A stretch of DNA of 64,000 bases from assembly GCF_016612535.1 (NCBI RefSeq), contig NZ_JAENXS010000001.1, positions 2,567,501 to 2,631,500 on the forward strand. Direction: 5' to 3'. Source of the stretch: Bradyrhizobium diazoefficiens. Its GTDB lineage: Bacteria > Pseudomonadota > Alphaproteobacteria > Rhizobiales > Xanthobacteraceae. Positions within the stretch are counted from its first letter, which is position 1, and every line of letters begins with the position of its first letter. Both the position numbers and the translations under genes were made by a program. The notes beneath the pieces are model-generated. The model worked only from the letters and a program-made list of their open reading frames with translations. It was not told the DNA's origin and searched no databases. Below are positions 53,762 to 62,086 of the stretch, piece after piece.

Positions 53762-54906
53762 CTGCGCCTTTGAAACATTCCGATTCCGTCATCGTCGACG
53801 TCGCGCTTGGCGATCGTGCTTATGACATCGTCATCGGCCGCGACGTGCTGTCCTCGCTCGGTGAGCGGGTCGCCGCTTTGCGCCCCGGCGTGCGCACGGC
53901 TGTTGTCACCGACCGCACCGTCGCAAAATACTGGCTCGAGCCAACGGAAGCCTCGCTTGCAGCCAGCGGCATTCCGACTTCGCGTGTCGTGGTCGAGGAA
54001 GGCGAGATCTCCAAAACCTACGCCGGTCTTGAGAAGGTCAGCGAGGCCCTGATCGCCGCAAAGATCGAACGCAACGATCTCGTCATCGCGCTCGGCGGCG
54101 GCGTCGTCGGCGATCTCGCCGGCTTTGCCGCCGCGATCCTGCGCCGCGGCGTCGATTTCGTGCAGGTGCCGACCTCGCTGCTGGCGCAGGTCGATTCGTC
54201 CGTCGGCGGCAAGACCGGCATCAACTCGCCGCAGGGCAAGAATTTGCTCGGCGCCTTCCATCAGCCGGTGCTGGTGATCGCCGACACCGCCGTGCTCGAC
54301 ACGCTGTCGCCGCGGCAGTTCCGCGCAGGCTATGCCGAGGTCGCCAAATACGGCGTGCTCGGCGACGAAGCCTTCTTCAGCTGGCTGGAGAAGAATCATT
54401 CCGACATCTTCAAGGGCGGCTCGGCCCGCGAGCATGCAATTGCGACCTCCTGCCGCGCCAAGGCCGGCGTGGTCTCGCGCGACGAGCGCGAGACCGGCGA
54501 GCGCGCGCTGCTCAATCTCGGCCACACCTTTGGTCACGCGCTGGAAGCCGCGACCGGTTTCTCCGACCGTCTGTTTCACGGCGAGGGCGTTGCGATCGGC
54601 ATGACGCTGGCGGCGCAGTTCTCGGCCAGGCTCGGCATGATCGGCGAGGCCGATGCCGCCCGCGTCGAGCGTCACCTCATCGAAGCAGGCCTTCCGACGC
54701 GCTTGCAGGACATCGCCGGTTTCGTGCAGGAAGGGCTTGTGGATGCCGACGCGCTGATGGCGCTGATGGCGCAGGACAAGAAGGTCAAGCGCGGCAAGCT
54801 CACCTTCATCCTCCTGGAGGCGGTCGGGCGTGCCGTCATCGCAAAGGATGTCGAGCCGGCGCCGGTACGCGACTTCCTGAAAGAGAAGCTCGCGCAAAAT
54901 GCCTGA
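53758..54906 (+). CDS. aroB: 3-Dehydroquinate synthase
   Basis: A 382-residue protein. ALGGGVVGDLAGFAAAI (near 114) binds NAD; QVPTSLLAQVDSSVGGKTGIN and LGHTFGHALE (metal histidines) are AroB signatures. It converts DAHP to 3-dehydroquinate using NAD and a divalent metal. It is coupled to aroK and followed after 29 bases by the CorC-type gene, so all three are probably one transcript. Confidence 0.96.
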   Translation: MTAPLKHSDSVIVDVALGDRAYDIVIGRDVLSSLGERVAALRPGVRTAVVTDRTVAKYWLEPTEASLAASGIPTSRVVVEEGEISKTYAGLEKVSEALIAAKIERNDLVIALGGGVVGDLAGFAAAILRRGVDFVQVPTSLLAQVDSSVGGKTGINSPQGKNLLGAFHQPVLVIADTAVLDTLSPRQFRAGYAEVAKYGVLGDEAFFSWLEKNHSDIFKGGSAREHAIATSCRAKAGVVSRDERETGERALLNLGHTFGHALEAATGFSDRLFHGEGVAIGMTLAAQFSARLGMIGEADAARVERHLIEAGLPTRLQDIAGFVQEGLVDADALMALMAQDKKVKRGKLTFILLEAVGRAVIAKDVEPAPVRDFLKEKLAQNA

Positions 54907-54935
54907 AACGCGACTGAATTTCTGTTGAGAGTTTC

Positions 54936-56240
54936 ATGGATTGGCTCGGCTTCACCATCGTCGTTATCTGCCTGCTCGTGTCGGGCTTCTTCGCCGCGAG
55001 CGAGACCGCGCTGACCGGTGCCTCGCGCGCCAGCATGCTGCGGCTGTCCAAGCAGGGTAACCGCGACGCCGACGTGGTCTCGCAACTGCTCGACATGCGT
55101 GATCGCCTGATCGGCGCGCTGCTGCTCGGCAACAACATCGCCAATATCAGCGCGTCCGCGTTGGCTACCAGCATCTTTACCGCATGGTTCGGAGATGTCG
55201 GCGTGCTCTACGCGACCGGCGTAATGACGGTGCTGGTCGTGATCTTCGCCGAGGTCCTGCCGAAGACCATCGCGATCAACGCGCCGGACCGGATGGCGCT
55301 CGCGGTTGCGCGGCCGATGCGGTTGACGATGTACGTGCTGGGGCCGCTACTGCGAATCGTGGAAGTCATCGTGCGCGTGCTGATGCGGCTGTTCGGCCTC
55401 GCCGGCGAGCACCAGGCGATCCTGTCGCCGACCGAGCGCCTCCGTGGCGCGGTCGATCTGTTGCACCACGAGGGCAAGGTCGAGAAGCAGGACCGCGACA
55501 TGCTCGGCGGCCTGCTGGATCTGCGCGAGCTCCAGGTCTCCGACGTCATGATCCATCGCACCGAGATGATGATGATCAACGCCGATCTGCCGGCGGAGGA
55601 GCTGGTGCGCGAGGTGCTGGCGACCGAATACACCCGCATTCCGCTGTGGCGCGAGAAGCCGGAAAACATCATCGGCGTGCTCCATGCCAAGGATCTCCTG
55701 CGGGCGATCCGCGCCGCCGACGGCGACACCTCGCGCATCGACGTCTCCACCATCGCGCTGCCGCCCTGGTTCGTGCCGGAGATGCGCCCGGTCTCCGAGC
55801 AATTGAAGGCATTCCGCCGTCGAAAAACCCATTTCGCGCTGGTCGTCGACGAGTACGGCGAAGTTGAAGGTCTTGTGACGCTGGAAGACATTCTGGAAGA
55901 GATCGTCGGGGACATCTCCGACGAGCACGACGTCGTGGTCGCCGGCGTGCGTGCCCAGCCGGACGGCTCGGTCGTCGTCGACGGCTCGGTGCCGATCCGC
56001 GACCTCAACCGCGCCATGGACTGGCGTCTGCCCGATCAGGAGGCAACCACGGTCGCGGGCCTCGTCATTCACGAAGCGCAATCGATTCCCGACCGCGGCC
56101 AGAGTTTTACGTTCCACGGCTTCCGCTTCCGCGTCCTGCGCCGCGAGCGCAATCGCATCACCGCGCTCCGTATTTCACCGGTGCCGCGCGATGCGGAGCT
56201 GGAGGAAGCCAAGCCGAAGCGGGCTGGGACGTCGTTTTGA
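54936..56240 (+). CDS. CorC/HlyC-type (CNNM) transporter
   Basis: A 434-residue protein with three parts. An N-terminal DUF21 membrane domain (residues ~1-190, four helices; SGFFAASETALTGASRA near 22) is followed by a pair of CBS domains (about 205-335; VMIHRTEMMMINAD, then VVDEYGEVEGLVTLEDILEEIVGDI), and a CorC_HlyC domain (345-425; SVPIRDLNRAMDWRLP). Members mediate or regulate magnesium/divalent cation efflux. It follows aroB, a frequent rhizobial arrangement. Confidence 0.93.
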   Translation: MDWLGFTIVVICLLVSGFFAASETALTGASRASMLRLSKQGNRDADVVSQLLDMRDRLIGALLLGNNIANISASALATSIFTAWFGDVGVLYATGVMTVLVVIFAEVLPKTIAINAPDRMALAVARPMRLTMYVLGPLLRIVEVIVRVLMRLFGLAGEHQAILSPTERLRGAVDLLHHEGKVEKQDRDMLGGLLDLRELQVSDVMIHRTEMMMINADLPAEELVREVLATEYTRIPLWREKPENIIGVLHAKDLLRAIRAADGDTSRIDVSTIALPPWFVPEMRPVSEQLKAFRRRKTHFALVVDEYGEVEGLVTLEDILEEIVGDISDEHDVVVAGVRAQPDGSVVVDGSVPIRDLNRAMDWRLPDQEATTVAGLVIHEAQSIPDRGQSFTFHGFRFRVLRRERNRITALRISPVPRDAELEEAKPKRAGTSF

Positions 56241-56272
56241 CGCAGTCGCTTTTAGCTCTGAAGCTTCCACAT

Positions 56273-56358
56273 CGTCATGGCCGGGCTTGTCCCGGCCATC
56301 CACGTCTTGCCTGCAGCACAAAGAACGTGGATGCCCGGGACAAGCCCGGGCCATGACG
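56273..56358. repeat. Inverted repeat between CorC-type gene and bolA
   Basis: CGTCATGGCCGGGCTTGTCC (from 56273 to about 56305) pairs with its near-perfect complement at 56325-56358 (GTGGATGCCCGGGACAAGCC, then CGGGCCATGACG). The stem is about 33 bp with a 19-base loop. It lies between convergent genes and may terminate both. It resembles another dispersed Bradyrhizobium repeat. Confidence 0.75.
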
Positions 56359-56373
56359 ACCTCTTGTGACCGC

Positions 56374-56649
56374 TCAGAGCGACCCTTCCCCCGGCGCCTG
56401 CGCGTGGATCGCCAGCGCATGCACGCTGCCGGAAAGTTCCGCGGCCAGCGCTGCATTTATCATGCGGTGGCGGTCGACCCGGCTCTTCCCTTTGAACGCC
56501 TGAGACACGATATACACGCGGAAGTGCGTCTCGCCGCTCGGCCTGTGGCCGGCGTGCCCCTCATGCAGATGTGACTCGTCGACGACTTGCAGGCTTTCCG
56601 GCGTGAAAGCTTCCCGCAACTTGTTGCTGATAGTGTCTTTCATGACCAT
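56374..56649 (-). CDS. BolA-family protein
   Basis: About 91 residues from the ATG at 56649 (ATG 56643 gives MKDTISNKLREAF). VVDESHLHEGHAGHRPSGETHFRVYIVS holds the BolA-conserved histidines that coordinate an iron-sulfur cluster with monothiol glutaredoxins. RVDRHRMINAALAAELSGSVHALAIHA is the BolA core helix and strand. It takes part in iron-sulfur trafficking and stress regulation. It is divergent from the J-domain gene. Confidence 0.92.
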   Translation of the reverse strand: MVMKDTISNKLREAFTPESLQVVDESHLHEGHAGHRPSGETHFRVYIVSQAFKGKSRVDRHRMINAALAAELSGSVHALAIHAQAPGEGSL

Positions 56650-56805
56650 GAGCGCCATTAAGGTGCGCGATCGCACTTCGTCAATGCCATAGGCCGCCTC
56701 CGGCGGCCGTTCTCAAAGCGCCGAGGCGAAGCTTCGGTTACGGGTAGTCAGCTAATTGCAATGTCAAGACTTGAAGGTTTTTGCATTGCGTAGTCAAAGT
56801 TGGTC

Positions 56806-57441
56806 ATGCCGATCGATTCATCCAAGTTCTTCGACTCCATCCGGGTCAAGCCGAAAGGCAAGCAGCCGGAGGCGAAGCCGCGCGACACCGTGGCCAATTG
56901 CGAATGGACCGGGTGCCAGAACAAGGGCGCCCACCGCGCGCCGAAGGGGCGCGACAACCAGCGTGAGTACTGGCACTTCTGCTTGAATCACGTGCGCGAG
57001 TACAACCAGAACTACAATTTTTTCTCCGGCATGAATGCCGATGCGGTCGCGCGCTATCAGAAAGATGCGCTGACCGGCCATCGCCCGACCTGGAAGATGG
57101 GCGCCAATGGCGGCGTCAAGAAGGGGGCGGAGGCCGAGATCGACGGCGCCTTCGATCCGTTCAGCATGTTCCAGGAGCTCAACGGCCGCACCGGCTGGCG
57201 CGCCGGCCCGCAGGCCGCGCCCAAGGTCGAGACGCGCAAGATCATGAACGCCGAGCGCAAGGCGCTCCAGGTGATGGGCCTCGGCCCCGACGCTACCCTT
57301 GCCGACGTCAAGTCCAAGTACAAGGCGCTGGCGAAGCAGCACCACCCCGACACCAATGGCGGCGACCGCTCCACCGAAGATCGCCTGATCGAGATCATCA
57401 AGGCGTATAATTATCTGAAGACGGTGGTGCGGGAGGCCTGA
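56806..57441 (+). CDS. J-domain (DnaJ-like) protein
   Basis: A 211-residue protein from the ATG at 56806. The J domain is C-terminal (residues ~150-211): ERKALQVMGLGPDATLADVKSKYKALAKQHHPDTNGGD contains the essential HPD. The N-terminal part has a CEWTGCQNKGAHRAP and HFCLNHVREYNQNYNFFSGM segment (C-x4-C plus CxxH-like), a possible zinc site. It would stimulate an Hsp70 ATPase. Divergence from bolA and proximity to cobS/cobT are conserved in Rhizobiales, but here 4.6 kb of other genes separate it from cobS. Confidence 0.92.
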   Translation: MPIDSSKFFDSIRVKPKGKQPEAKPRDTVANCEWTGCQNKGAHRAPKGRDNQREYWHFCLNHVREYNQNYNFFSGMNADAVARYQKDALTGHRPTWKMGANGGVKKGAEAEIDGAFDPFSMFQELNGRTGWRAGPQAAPKVETRKIMNAERKALQVMGLGPDATLADVKSKYKALAKQHHPDTNGGDRSTEDRLIEIIKAYNYLKTVVREA

Positions 57442-57484
57442 CGCACGATCCAGCCTGAAGCATCCAGCCTGAAGCCATCACACT

Positions 57485-58528
57485 TCAGGCGATCTCCGGG
57501 AAGGACAATTCGCAAAGCAGTCCTTCCGGACGCCACTGCCGGCTGACCTTTCCGCGCAAGGTCCGGATGATGCCGTCGACCGCGCCGATGCCGAAGCCCC
57601 TCCGCGTCGGTGGCTCCTTGACCCGGGGACCGCCACTCTCCGACCAGTGCAGCACGAGAGGCCCTGCATCGCTGGTCTCCCAGCGAATATCCAATCTGCC
57701 CGAGGGCGTCGACAGCGCGCCGTACTTGGCGGCGTTGGTCGCGAGTTCATGCACGGCGACCGCGACCGACTGGGCTAGCGTCGCCGGCAGGTGGATATCG
57801 TCGCCTGCGATCCGGATCCGTTCGCCGTCCCGGCTGTCGTAGGGACGGAGTTCCTCTTCGATGATGGTTTTCAGGCTGGCCCCTGTCCATCGCGAATCCG
57901 AGAACAGCTTCTGTACGTTGGCAAGCGCGCTGAGCCGGCCCTGGAACACGGCCTGGAACTCCTCGGCGCTATCTGCCTTGGTCAGCCGCAGCATCGCCTG
58001 CGCCACTGCGAGCAAATTGTTCGAACGATGATCGACTTCGGACGCGAGAAGCATCATCCGCTGCTCGGCCTGCTTGCGAGCCGTGATATCGACCAGCATG
58101 TTCACCGCACCAGCCAATCGGCCGCTTTCATCGCGCAGGGGCGTGGGATACGGCATGAAATAGATCCGTGAGCCGTCAGGCCGTTCGGCAATCGCCTCGA
58201 CGTCGCGTACGGCGCGGTTCTGCTTCAGGGCGATGGCCATGGGGCATTCAGCGTGCGGGAGCGGCGTGCCGTCCGGCAGATAAAGCTTCCAGGTCACGCA
58301 CCACATCTCGCCGATTTGCGGCGTGCGTCCGGCAAAATCGATGCAGGCGCGATTGAAGAAGGTGATGCGACCTTCGGCGTCGGTGGTGTAGATTGCGGCA
58401 GGCAGCGCCTGGAGCAAATCACGGAATCGCCGTTCAGAATTCGCGCCGGCCTCGCTGCGGCTGACGGCATAGCCGGCGGTGATCGCCCCAATGCTGGCCT
58501 CGTTCGCTTCTCCAAACAAGTCCAGCAT
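57485..58528 (-). CDS. PAS-domain HWE-family sensor histidine kinase
   Basis: A 347-residue soluble kinase. A PAS domain spans ~35-150 (FRDLLQALPAAIYTTDAEGRITFFNRA, then DITARKQAE). The phospho-acceptor is H167 in SEVDHRSNNLLAV; the ATP-binding part has VHELATNAAKYGAL (H260, N264) and WE at 283-284, the W-x-E mark of HWE kinases. No membrane segment or signal peptide exists, so it senses a cytoplasmic signal. No response regulator gene is next to it, so its partner must be encoded elsewhere. Confidence 0.9.
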   Translation of the reverse strand: MLDLFGEANEASIGAITAGYAVSRSEAGANSERRFRDLLQALPAAIYTTDAEGRITFFNRACIDFAGRTPQIGEMWCVTWKLYLPDGTPLPHAECPMAIALKQNRAVRDVEAIAERPDGSRIYFMPYPTPLRDESGRLAGAVNMLVDITARKQAEQRMMLLASEVDHRSNNLLAVAQAMLRLTKADSAEEFQAVFQGRLSALANVQKLFSDSRWTGASLKTIIEEELRPYDSRDGERIRIAGDDIHLPATLAQSVAVAVHELATNAAKYGALSTPSGRLDIRWETSDAGPLVLHWSESGGPRVKEPPTRRGFGIGAVDGIIRTLRGKVSRQWRPEGLLCELSFPEIA

Positions 58529-58592
58529 CGCAATTCAAAATCCACAGGAACAGACATTGACAAGTCTCCAGACGCGGAGACGTTCCATGCCG

Positions 58593-58620
58593 TTGCGGGA
58601 CGATGCAGATCGTCCCGCAA
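58593..58620. terminator. Perfect 12-bp hairpin between citrate-synthase-like and kinase genes
   Basis: TTGCGGGACGAT (58593-58604), a four-base loop and ATCGTCCCGCAA (58609-58620) form a perfect stem downstream of the minus-strand citrate-synthase-like gene. It lacks a T-run but is well placed to end or stabilise that transcript. Confidence 0.6.
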
Positions 58621-58681
58621 TCGTGGTCTCGTCAGGGCATGACAGGGGGAGCGAATGGCCCGCCATCATGCAGCTTCCGCG

Positions 58682-59785
58682 CTATTCGCCCGAAGCCTTC
58701 GGCATCGCCCCCACATACGACGAGCTCGGCCGGATCAGCCGTCCCGTCCGCTGCTGCTCGCGCGCATGCGCGGTCCAGCCTGCTGCGCGTGCCACCGCGA
58801 AGATCGGCGTGAAGGCCTGGCGCGGGATCGCCAGCGCATCGAGCAGGATCGCGGTGAAGAACTCGACATTGGTCTCCAGCGGCCGCTCAGGATTCTTCTT
58901 GCGCAGGGCGCTGCGGATATAGGCCTCGACCTCGCCGGCAAAGGGGAGATCGGCGCCATCGGCTGCGAGCGCCTCGACCGCGGTCTTGAGCACGTCGGCG
59001 CGGGGGTCGCGGACGCGATAGACGCGGTGACCAAAACCCATCATCCGCTCGCCGCGTGCCAGCGCCGCATCGACCCAGGGCTGGATACGCTCGCGCGAGC
59101 CGATCGCGTCGAGCATTTCCAGCACCGGCTCCGGCGCGCCGCCATGCAGGGGACCGGTCAGCGCGCAATAACCCGCGGTCACCGCGGCGAACAGATCGGC
59201 CTGCGTCGAAGCCACCACGCGCGCGGTGAAGGTCGAGGCGTTCATGCCGTGGTCGCTGGCGGTGACGAGATAGGCGTCGAGTGCAGAGACCTCGCGCGCT
59301 GCAGGCGCGCGCCCATGCAGCATGCGCAGCGTATCGGCGGCATGGCTCACGCTCGGATCCGGCGCGATCGGGTCGAGCCCTTTCGCGCGCCGGACCAGCG
59401 CACCCGCGATCACCGGAAATGCACCGACGATCGTTGCCTCGTGCGCGAGGCCATGCTCTGCGCGAAGCCCCGCGACCGCCGCGCGAAACCCGTCGACGAT
59501 ACCCATGTCTTGGGTGGCCGGCAGCAGCTCGGGCAGGCGCGCGAAGGCGCGCTCGCGCGCCGCACCCAGGCTCGCCCGCACATTCGCTTCGCTGAGCGTG
59601 CTCTGGCTCGCCCCGTTCCAGAGCCGGGCGGTGACGCCCTCGAAGCTCGATTTGGCGGCCAGTCGGCCGACATGCTCGCCCGCGATGATCAATTCGCCGC
59701 GCTCGCCGTCGACATGGCTCAGTACGGTTTCGGCCGCGGGAACGCCGTCCAGCCCGATCTGGCTTTTGGTGAGGTGGATGTTCAT
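58682..59785 (-). CDS. Citrate synthase/2-methylcitrate-synthase-family protein
   Basis: A 367-residue protein from the ATG at 59785 (MNIHLTKSQIGLDGV). ASDHGMNASTFTARVVAST and GPLHGGAPEPVLEML match the oxaloacetate-site and first catalytic histidine regions; GFGHRVYRVRDPRADVL has the second histidine. The catalytic aspartate position reads NVEFF rather than NVDF, so aspartate is replaced by glutamate. It is shorter than housekeeping GltA. It may make citrate or 2-methylcitrate, or act as a regulatory partner of the divergent homologue at 59862. The spacer between them carries dyads. Confidence 0.85.
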   Translation of the reverse strand: MNIHLTKSQIGLDGVPAAETVLSHVDGERGELIIAGEHVGRLAAKSSFEGVTARLWNGASQSTLSEANVRASLGAARERAFARLPELLPATQDMGIVDGFRAAVAGLRAEHGLAHEATIVGAFPVIAGALVRRAKGLDPIAPDPSVSHAADTLRMLHGRAPAAREVSALDAYLVTASDHGMNASTFTARVVASTQADLFAAVTAGYCALTGPLHGGAPEPVLEMLDAIGSRERIQPWVDAALARGERMMGFGHRVYRVRDPRADVLKTAVEALAADGADLPFAGEVEAYIRSALRKKNPERPLETNVEFFTAILLDALAIPRQAFTPIFAVARAAGWTAHAREQQRTGRLIRPSSSYVGAMPKASGE

Positions 59786-59832
59786 GGCCCAATTCTCCTT
59801 GTTCACGAGAGAAAAATCGGGTCTCTCGACAG

Positions 59833-59856
59833 ATTGATCAATCTTGATTACATCAA
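59833..59856. promoter_or_regulatory. Palindromic operator between the two citrate-synthase-like genes
   Basis: ATTGATCAAT (59833-59842) is a perfect 10-base palindrome. TTGAT-TAC-ATCAA (59844-59856) follows two bases later, giving four half-sites of ATTGAT type in 24 bases. It directly precedes the HTH-citrate-synthase start at 59862 and lies 48 bases from the divergent gene. Binding by the HTH domain of the 59862 product is a natural hypothesis. Confidence 0.55.
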
Positions 59857-59861
59857 TCAAT

Positions 59862-61088
59862 ATGAATAATTCCGAAGAGCTCTACCTCTCTGCCCGGGAA
59901 GCCGCCGCCGAGCTCGCGATCTCGCCGGCCACGCTTTACGCCTATGTCAGCCGCGGGCTGATCCGCTCCGAGCCGACGCCGGATTCGCGCAAAAACCGCT
60001 ACCGCGCCGAGGACGTCCGCGCCCTGAAGGAGCGCCGCGTGCCGTCGCCGGAGCCGCGCGGCCTGCGCAGCTTCGATGCCGATTTGCCGGTGATGGACAC
60101 CGAGATCTCCACCATCACCGAGGACGGCCCGATCTATCGCGGGGTGAACTGTGTGGATCTTGCCGAGAGCGACACGCTGGAGCACACGGCGACGCTGCTC
60201 TGGAATGTCTCGGGCGTCGATCCCTTTGCGCCGGACAACTGCCCCGCTGTGTCCGACGAGATGCGCCTGATCGCACAGGCCGCGCACCGTGCCGCGCCGA
60301 TCGATCGCGCCATCGCCGTGCTCGCGCTCGCGGCCAGCGCGGATTCCCGCGCCTTCACCCGTGCGCCCGACGGCCGCACCATGGTCGGCGCGCGCATCGT
60401 CCGCCTGCTGGTTGCGACCATGCTCAATGCCGAGCCGTCGTCCGAGCCGCTGCACCAGCAGATCGCGCGCGCCTGGGCGCCCGACAACAAGTACGCGCCC
60501 GATCTCATCCGTCGCGCGCTGGTGCTGCTCGCCGAGCACGAGCTGAATGCGTCCACCTTCACCGCGCGATGCGCGGCGTCGACCGGGCTCAATCTCTATG
60601 ATTCCGTCATCGCCGGCCTGGCCGCGCTGAAGGGTCCGAAGCACGGCGGCGCCGGCGTGCTGGCCTCGCAGCTGGTCAAGACGCTGGTCGACCGCGACGT
60701 CGAACCGATGGTGCGCGAGCGCGTCGCGCTCGGCGAGCGGTTTGCGGGTTTCGGCCATGGCGTCTACAAGCGCGGCGATCCCCGTGCGCAATCGCTGCTG
60801 AATGCTCTGGCGCGCGCCGGCGCGCCGCGCAAATTCACCCGCGAGGTACCCGAGCGGATTGCGGAAGCGACCGGAGAGTTCGTCAACATCGATTATGTGC
60901 TCGCCGTGCTCGTGCACGCGCTGCGCCTGCCGGCAGGCAGCGAGCTCGCATTGTTCGCGATGGCTCGCAGCGTCGGCTGGATCGCGCACGCCAGCGAGCA
61001 GCTGCAGTTCGGCAAGCTGATCAGACCGCGGGCGAGATATGTGGGACCGGCGCCGGGGCGGAGGACGGGAGCTGGCTCTCAAATTTAA
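59862..61088 (+). CDS. Citrate-synthase-family protein with N-terminal helix-turn-helix domain
   Basis: A 408-residue fusion from the ATG at 59862 (MNNSEELYLSAREA). Residues ~7-60 form a MerR/excisionase-like HTH: YLSAREAAAELAISPATLYAYVSRGLIRSEP, then RYRAEDVRALKERR. A citrate synthase domain (~75-400) follows, with EHELNASTFTARCAAST, GPKHGGAGVLAS (first catalytic His), GFGHGVYKRGDPRA (second His; the usual HR is HG) and VNIDYVLAVL (catalytic Asp retained). The combination suggests an enzyme that is also a regulator or a citrate-synthase fold repurposed as a sensor. It is divergent from a second citrate-synthase-like gene, with palindromes between. No experimental homologue is known to me. 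Confidence 0.87.
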   Translation: MNNSEELYLSAREAAAELAISPATLYAYVSRGLIRSEPTPDSRKNRYRAEDVRALKERRVPSPEPRGLRSFDADLPVMDTEISTITEDGPIYRGVNCVDLAESDTLEHTATLLWNVSGVDPFAPDNCPAVSDEMRLIAQAAHRAAPIDRAIAVLALAASADSRAFTRAPDGRTMVGARIVRLLVATMLNAEPSSEPLHQQIARAWAPDNKYAPDLIRRALVLLAEHELNASTFTARCAASTGLNLYDSVIAGLAALKGPKHGGAGVLASQLVKTLVDRDVEPMVRERVALGERFAGFGHGVYKRGDPRAQSLLNALARAGAPRKFTREVPERIAEATGEFVNIDYVLAVLVHALRLPAGSELALFAMARSVGWIAHASEQLQFGKLIRPRARYVGPAPGRRTGAGSQI

Positions 61089-61107
61089 GAGCGATAAAGC
61101 TCATTTC

Positions 61108-61788
61108 TCAGCGTCGTTGCGGCGAAGGCAATGCCCGCGGCTTCGCCGCCGCGACACCGCCGCCGTTGCGGCGGCGATAGATCCAGACCGTCACGCTCAC
61201 CACGATCGCCACACCGACCACGGTCAGAATCCACATGTGCTTGTAGGGATGCCCGTGATGCGGCAGTCCGGCGTATTCGTGGAGGGCCGATACCGCCAGC
61301 ACGCCCGGCAGCACATGCGCGGGCGCCCAGACCAGGATCGCGGGGATGTTCACCGCATAGAACCGCGCAGGCGGCATCCCGAGCGCGCCGGCCGTGACGG
61401 GCACGAAGGCACGGATCGGCGGCACGAAGCGGGCGAAGAACACGGCCCAAGTGCCGAAGCGATGGAAGAAGCTTTCGCTCTCCTCGACCAGGCGTGGATA
61501 ATTGGTCAGCGGCCAAGTGCTGAGGATCTTGCGCTGCTGCCGGTGACCGAGCCAATAGGCCGAGCCGTCGCCGAGCAGGGCGCCGATCACTGCGGCCAGC
61601 AGCACCCATTGCAGTTTCAGGTCTCCGCCCGGAACCAGCGCGCTGAGCGCCAGGATGATGGTCGAGCCGGGGATCACCGACCCCACCACCGGAACGGCTT
61701 CGAGAAGCGCCGCCAGGAACAAGGTCAGATAAGCCAGCCACGCATGGGCAGAAACGAAGGATATCAAGTGATCAAGGAAGGACGTCAC
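61108..61788 (-). CDS. DedA-family membrane protein
   Basis: A 226-residue protein from a GTG at 61788 (reads MTSFLDHLISFVSAH). LEAVPVVGSVIPGSTIILALSAL near residue 29 and GDGSAYWLGHRQQRKILSTWP near 72 are DedA landmarks; FFARFVPPIRAFVPVTAGALGMPPARFYAVNIPAILVW near 115-152 is the conserved SNARE-associated/VTT core with the essential arginines. About five to six membrane helices are visible. Such proteins act in envelope homeostasis and lipid-carrier flipping. It is convergent with the HTH-citrate-synthase gene. Confidence 0.9.
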   Translation of the reverse strand: MTSFLDHLISFVSAHAWLAYLTLFLAALLEAVPVVGSVIPGSTIILALSALVPGGDLKLQWVLLAAVIGALLGDGSAYWLGHRQQRKILSTWPLTNYPRLVEESESFFHRFGTWAVFFARFVPPIRAFVPVTAGALGMPPARFYAVNIPAILVWAPAHVLPGVLAVSALHEYAGLPHHGHPYKHMWILTVVGVAIVVSVTVWIYRRRNGGGVAAAKPRALPSPQRR

Positions 61789-62086
61789 GTCGTCTCTGTG
61801 TCGGTGGCGGGCATTGGGGTTCAGACCCCTACATAAGTAAGCGAAGGCGGGAAAAGTGCCACTCGCTTGGGCAGGGCGACGTATCCCGCTCGAAATTCGG
61901 GCGTGATTCGCAGAGCAGCCTTCCAAAAATCGCGTTCCTTGCCTATCTAAATGAAAAGACAACGGAACTTTGATTGGGAGGCGGGCTTCTGCCCGCACGT
62001 TGTCTCTGCTAGGTTCGCAGACGCACCCAGCCGCCGCCAACGTGCAAATAACTGGTCTCGGGATCGCCCGGGACCTCGGAGGATTG

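Noticed and set aside
59844..59861. TTG start for the HTH-citrate synthase six codons upstream
   Set aside because: It lies inside the palindromic operator and lacks a ribosome site; the ATG at 59862 is better.
61789..62086. Possible cobalamin riboswitch upstream of cobS
   Set aside because: A GTGCCACT-like string is present but no B12 box or matching core helices were found; the spacer shows only weak hairpins.
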